In this document: positions 36,185-37,517 of the stretch, piece after piece
Numbering within the stretch: the first letter of the stretch is position 1
How the letters are laid out: every line of letters starts with the position of its first letter
Assembly: GCA_026224975.1 (NCBI GenBank)
Contig: JAMFRW010000159.1
Span: 1-37,517, forward strand
Source: Rhodoferax sp.
GTDB taxonomy: Bacteria > Pseudomonadota > Gammaproteobacteria > Burkholderiales > Burkholderiaceae_C
Reading direction: 5' to 3'
DNA length: 37,517 bases
Position numbers and translations under genes: made by a program
The notes under the pieces: model-generated
Told to the model about the DNA's origin: nothing
Database searches by the model: none
What the model saw: the letters and a program-made list of their open reading frames with translations, nothing else

Positions 36185-36374
36185 CTGTCGGTCCTCATGG
36201 CGTTCAGGTCGCCTTCCCAGGTGATCTTCCCCTTGAGTTCCCTGGCTTTCTCTTGCGCGCGAAGCTGAACAAGCGTCTTCAAGCCAAGTTCCACCGCCTC
36301 ACGCTTGGTCTTGGCACCCGTTGCCTTCAAGGCCTCTTCATGAGCTTGTCGTCGATTTCGATGTTCGTGCGCAT
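36181..36374 (-). pseudogene. vapB: VapB-type antitoxin with single-base frameshift
   Basis: From ATG 36374 the frame reads MRTNIEIDDKLM, a typical VapB N-terminus, then KRP and a stop at 36329-36327. The expected continuation, EEALKATGAKTKREAVELG and onward to the end, is found in a neighbouring frame from about 36339 and overlaps the vapC start. Adding one G after ATG (CTCATG-G-AAGAGG) restores a complete antitoxin of about 65 residues. The change is either a real lesion, a sequencing error or a frameshift site. Coordinates cover both parts. Confidence 0.85.
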
Positions 36375-36376
36375 GT

Positions 36377-36404
36377 TGTGTACCTTTTTGCCGGCTGGTA
36401 CACA
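36377..36404. promoter_or_regulatory. Inverted-repeat operator upstream of vapBC
   Basis: TGTGTACC (36377-36384) and GGTACACA (36397-36404) are perfect eight-base inverted arms with a 12-base spacer, directly before the vapB start. This is the usual place for VapB or VapBC autorepressor binding. That it is bound is inferred from position and symmetry. Confidence 0.65.
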
Positions 36405-36468
36405 GCGTATCACGACCGTGCCGTGGCTCGCGTTGCCGCACCCGACCCAGCTTCATTTTTCGATTCCC

Positions 36469-37517
36469 TCAAGTCACCGGCGCCGGATTGAACAGCACCA
36501 GCGCGTTGTGCAGCTTCCAGTGTTCGGCCCAGGTCTTCTTCTTGCCGCTGGCCACATCGAGCATGAGGCGGAAGAGTTCCCAGCCTACGTCTTCGATCGT
36601 GGCTTCGCCGGTCGCGATGGTGCCGGCGTTGACGTCCATCAGGTCGTGCCAGCGGCGGGCGAGGTCGCTGCGGGTGGCGACCTTGATGACGGGGACTTCG
36701 GCCAGGCCGTAGGGGGTGCCGCGGCCGGTGGTGAAGACGTGCAGGTTGATGCCGGCGGCCAGTTGCAGGGTGCCGCAGATGAAGTCGCTCGCCGGCGTGG
36801 CGGCGTAGACCAGGCCTTCGGTAATGCCGCGGTCACGCAGCTTTTCGCCGGGAGAGAGCACGCCGCTGATCGGTGCCGAGCCGGATTTGACGATCGAGCC
36901 CATGGCCTTTTCGACGATGTTGGAGAGCCCGCCCTTCTTGTTGCCCGGCGTGGTGTTGGCGCTGCGGTCGACCATGGCCTTCTTCAGGTAGGCGTCGTAC
37001 CAGGCCATCTCGCGGATCATGGCTTCGGCCACTTCGGGGGTGCTGGCGCGGGAGGTGAGCTGGTCGATGCCGTCGCGTACTTCGGTCGTCTCCGAGAACA
37101 TCACCGTGGCACCGGCGCGCACCAGCAGGTCGGTGCAAAAGCCGACGGCCGGGTTGGCGGTAACGCCGCTGAAGGCATCGCTGCCGCCGCATTGCACGCC
37201 GACCACCAGTTCGCTCGCGGGCACCGTCTCCCGCTTGCGATCGTTGAGCCGCTGCAGGTGAATCTTGGCGGTGGCCATGATGGAGTCGATCATCGACATG
37301 AAGCCCACGTGCGCATCGTCTTGCAGGCAGACCACGTCGAGCTTGGCCTCGGCGTTGTCGCCCACGTCGGCCACGCTGCGTTCATCCACCTGGGGAATGC
37401 TGCCGGGCGGCAGCAGGCGTTCGGGCTGGAGTTTTTCGCAGCCCAGGCTGACCACCATCACCTCGCCGCCGAAGTTGGGGTTGAGGCTGATGTTGCGCAG
37501 CGTGCGGATGGGGATGA
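36469..37517 (-). CDS. Galactarate/altronate dehydratase-family protein, C-terminal part (runs off window)
   Basis: About 349 C-terminal residues are visible; the reading frame is open to the right edge ([27 protein letters not shown]). Motifs [47 protein letters not shown] and [11 protein letters not shown] are typical of the UxaA/GarD family, which dehydrates galactarate or altronate in sugar-acid degradation. The N-terminal domain that distinguishes GarD from UxaA is outside the window, so the substrate is undecided. It lies 94 bases upstream of vapB on the same strand. Confidence 0.85.
   Translation of the reverse strand, partial: IPIRTLRNISLNPNFGGEVMVVSLGCEKLQPERLLPPGSIPQVDERSVADVGDNAEAKLDVVCLQDDAHVGFMSMIDSIMATAKIHLQRLNDRKRETVPASELVVGVQCGGSDAFSGVTANPAVGFCTDLLVRAGATVMFSETTEVRDGIDQLTSRASTPEVAEAMIREMAWYDAYLKKAMVDRSANTTPGNKKGGLSNIVEKAMGSIVKSGSAPISGVLSPGEKLRDRGITEGLVYAATPASDFICGTLQLAAGINLHVFTTGRGTPYGLAEVPVIKVATRSDLARRWHDLMDVNAGTIATGEATIEDVGWELFRLMLDVASGKKKTWAEHWKLHNALVLFNPAPVT

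Overview
The window is high-GC, densely packed bacterial DNA with mostly overlapping or nearly touching genes. Gene content (catR with a cat/ben operon, atu-like genes, a lattice of chemoreceptor and GGDEF genes) and protein style suggest a soil or water betaproteobacterium of the order Burkholderiales. This is an inference from gene families; no rRNA or other marker is present.

Region 1 (1-8132) is an aromatic degradation locus. A LysR regulator (catR) is divergent from one long minus-strand operon, catB-catC-catA-benA-benB-benC-benD-benK. The operon takes benzoate through the cis-diol and catechol to muconolactone and 3-oxoadipate enol-lactone. A perfect ATAC-N7-GTAT operator lies between catR and catB. 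The benzoate transporter at the window edge appears to lack its second membrane helix. Region 2 (8256-9825) is a translationally overlapping pair: a PLP- and metal-dependent D-amino-acid dehydratase/aldolase and a RidA enamine deaminase, which fit together as a D-serine or D-3-hydroxyaspartate catabolic module.

Region 3 (9833-27273) is an acyclic-terpene-utilisation (Atu)-like cluster: AtuA-type protein, two acyl-CoA dehydrogenases, both subunits of a biotin-dependent acyl-CoA carboxylase of the geranyl-CoA/methylcrotonyl-CoA type, an enoyl-CoA hydratase, an acyl-CoA ligase, a hydratase/3-hydroxyacyl-CoA dehydrogenase fusion, a decayed hydratase relic and an AraC regulator. Embedded in it are a TIGR03084-type metal-binding protein, a DUF2156-type acyltransferase-like protein and, on the opposite strand, a divergent serpin lipoprotein. 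The most interesting signal is a 43-base promoter-like element found three times: CAGC-N-ACTyGGCGCAAGmC, then exactly 18 bases, then TArsCT. Two copies sit head to head between atuA and the first acyl-CoA dehydrogenase, and one lies upstream of the carboxylase operon. They tie the three transcription units into a probable regulon.

Region 4 (27297-35741) has a small DUF167 gene, then a four-gene signalling operon: a chemoreceptor behind a FliA-like promoter, a PAS-GAF-GGDEF-EAL protein, and two tandem paralogous TPR-membrane-GGDEF proteins. The first of these has a REP-like palindrome read into its N-terminus. Region 5 (35783-37517) is a vapBC toxin-antitoxin locus whose antitoxin is frameshifted while the toxin is intact, followed by the C-terminal part of a galactarate/altronate dehydratase-family gene that leaves the window. 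No rRNA, tRNA, CRISPR array or insertion sequence was seen.
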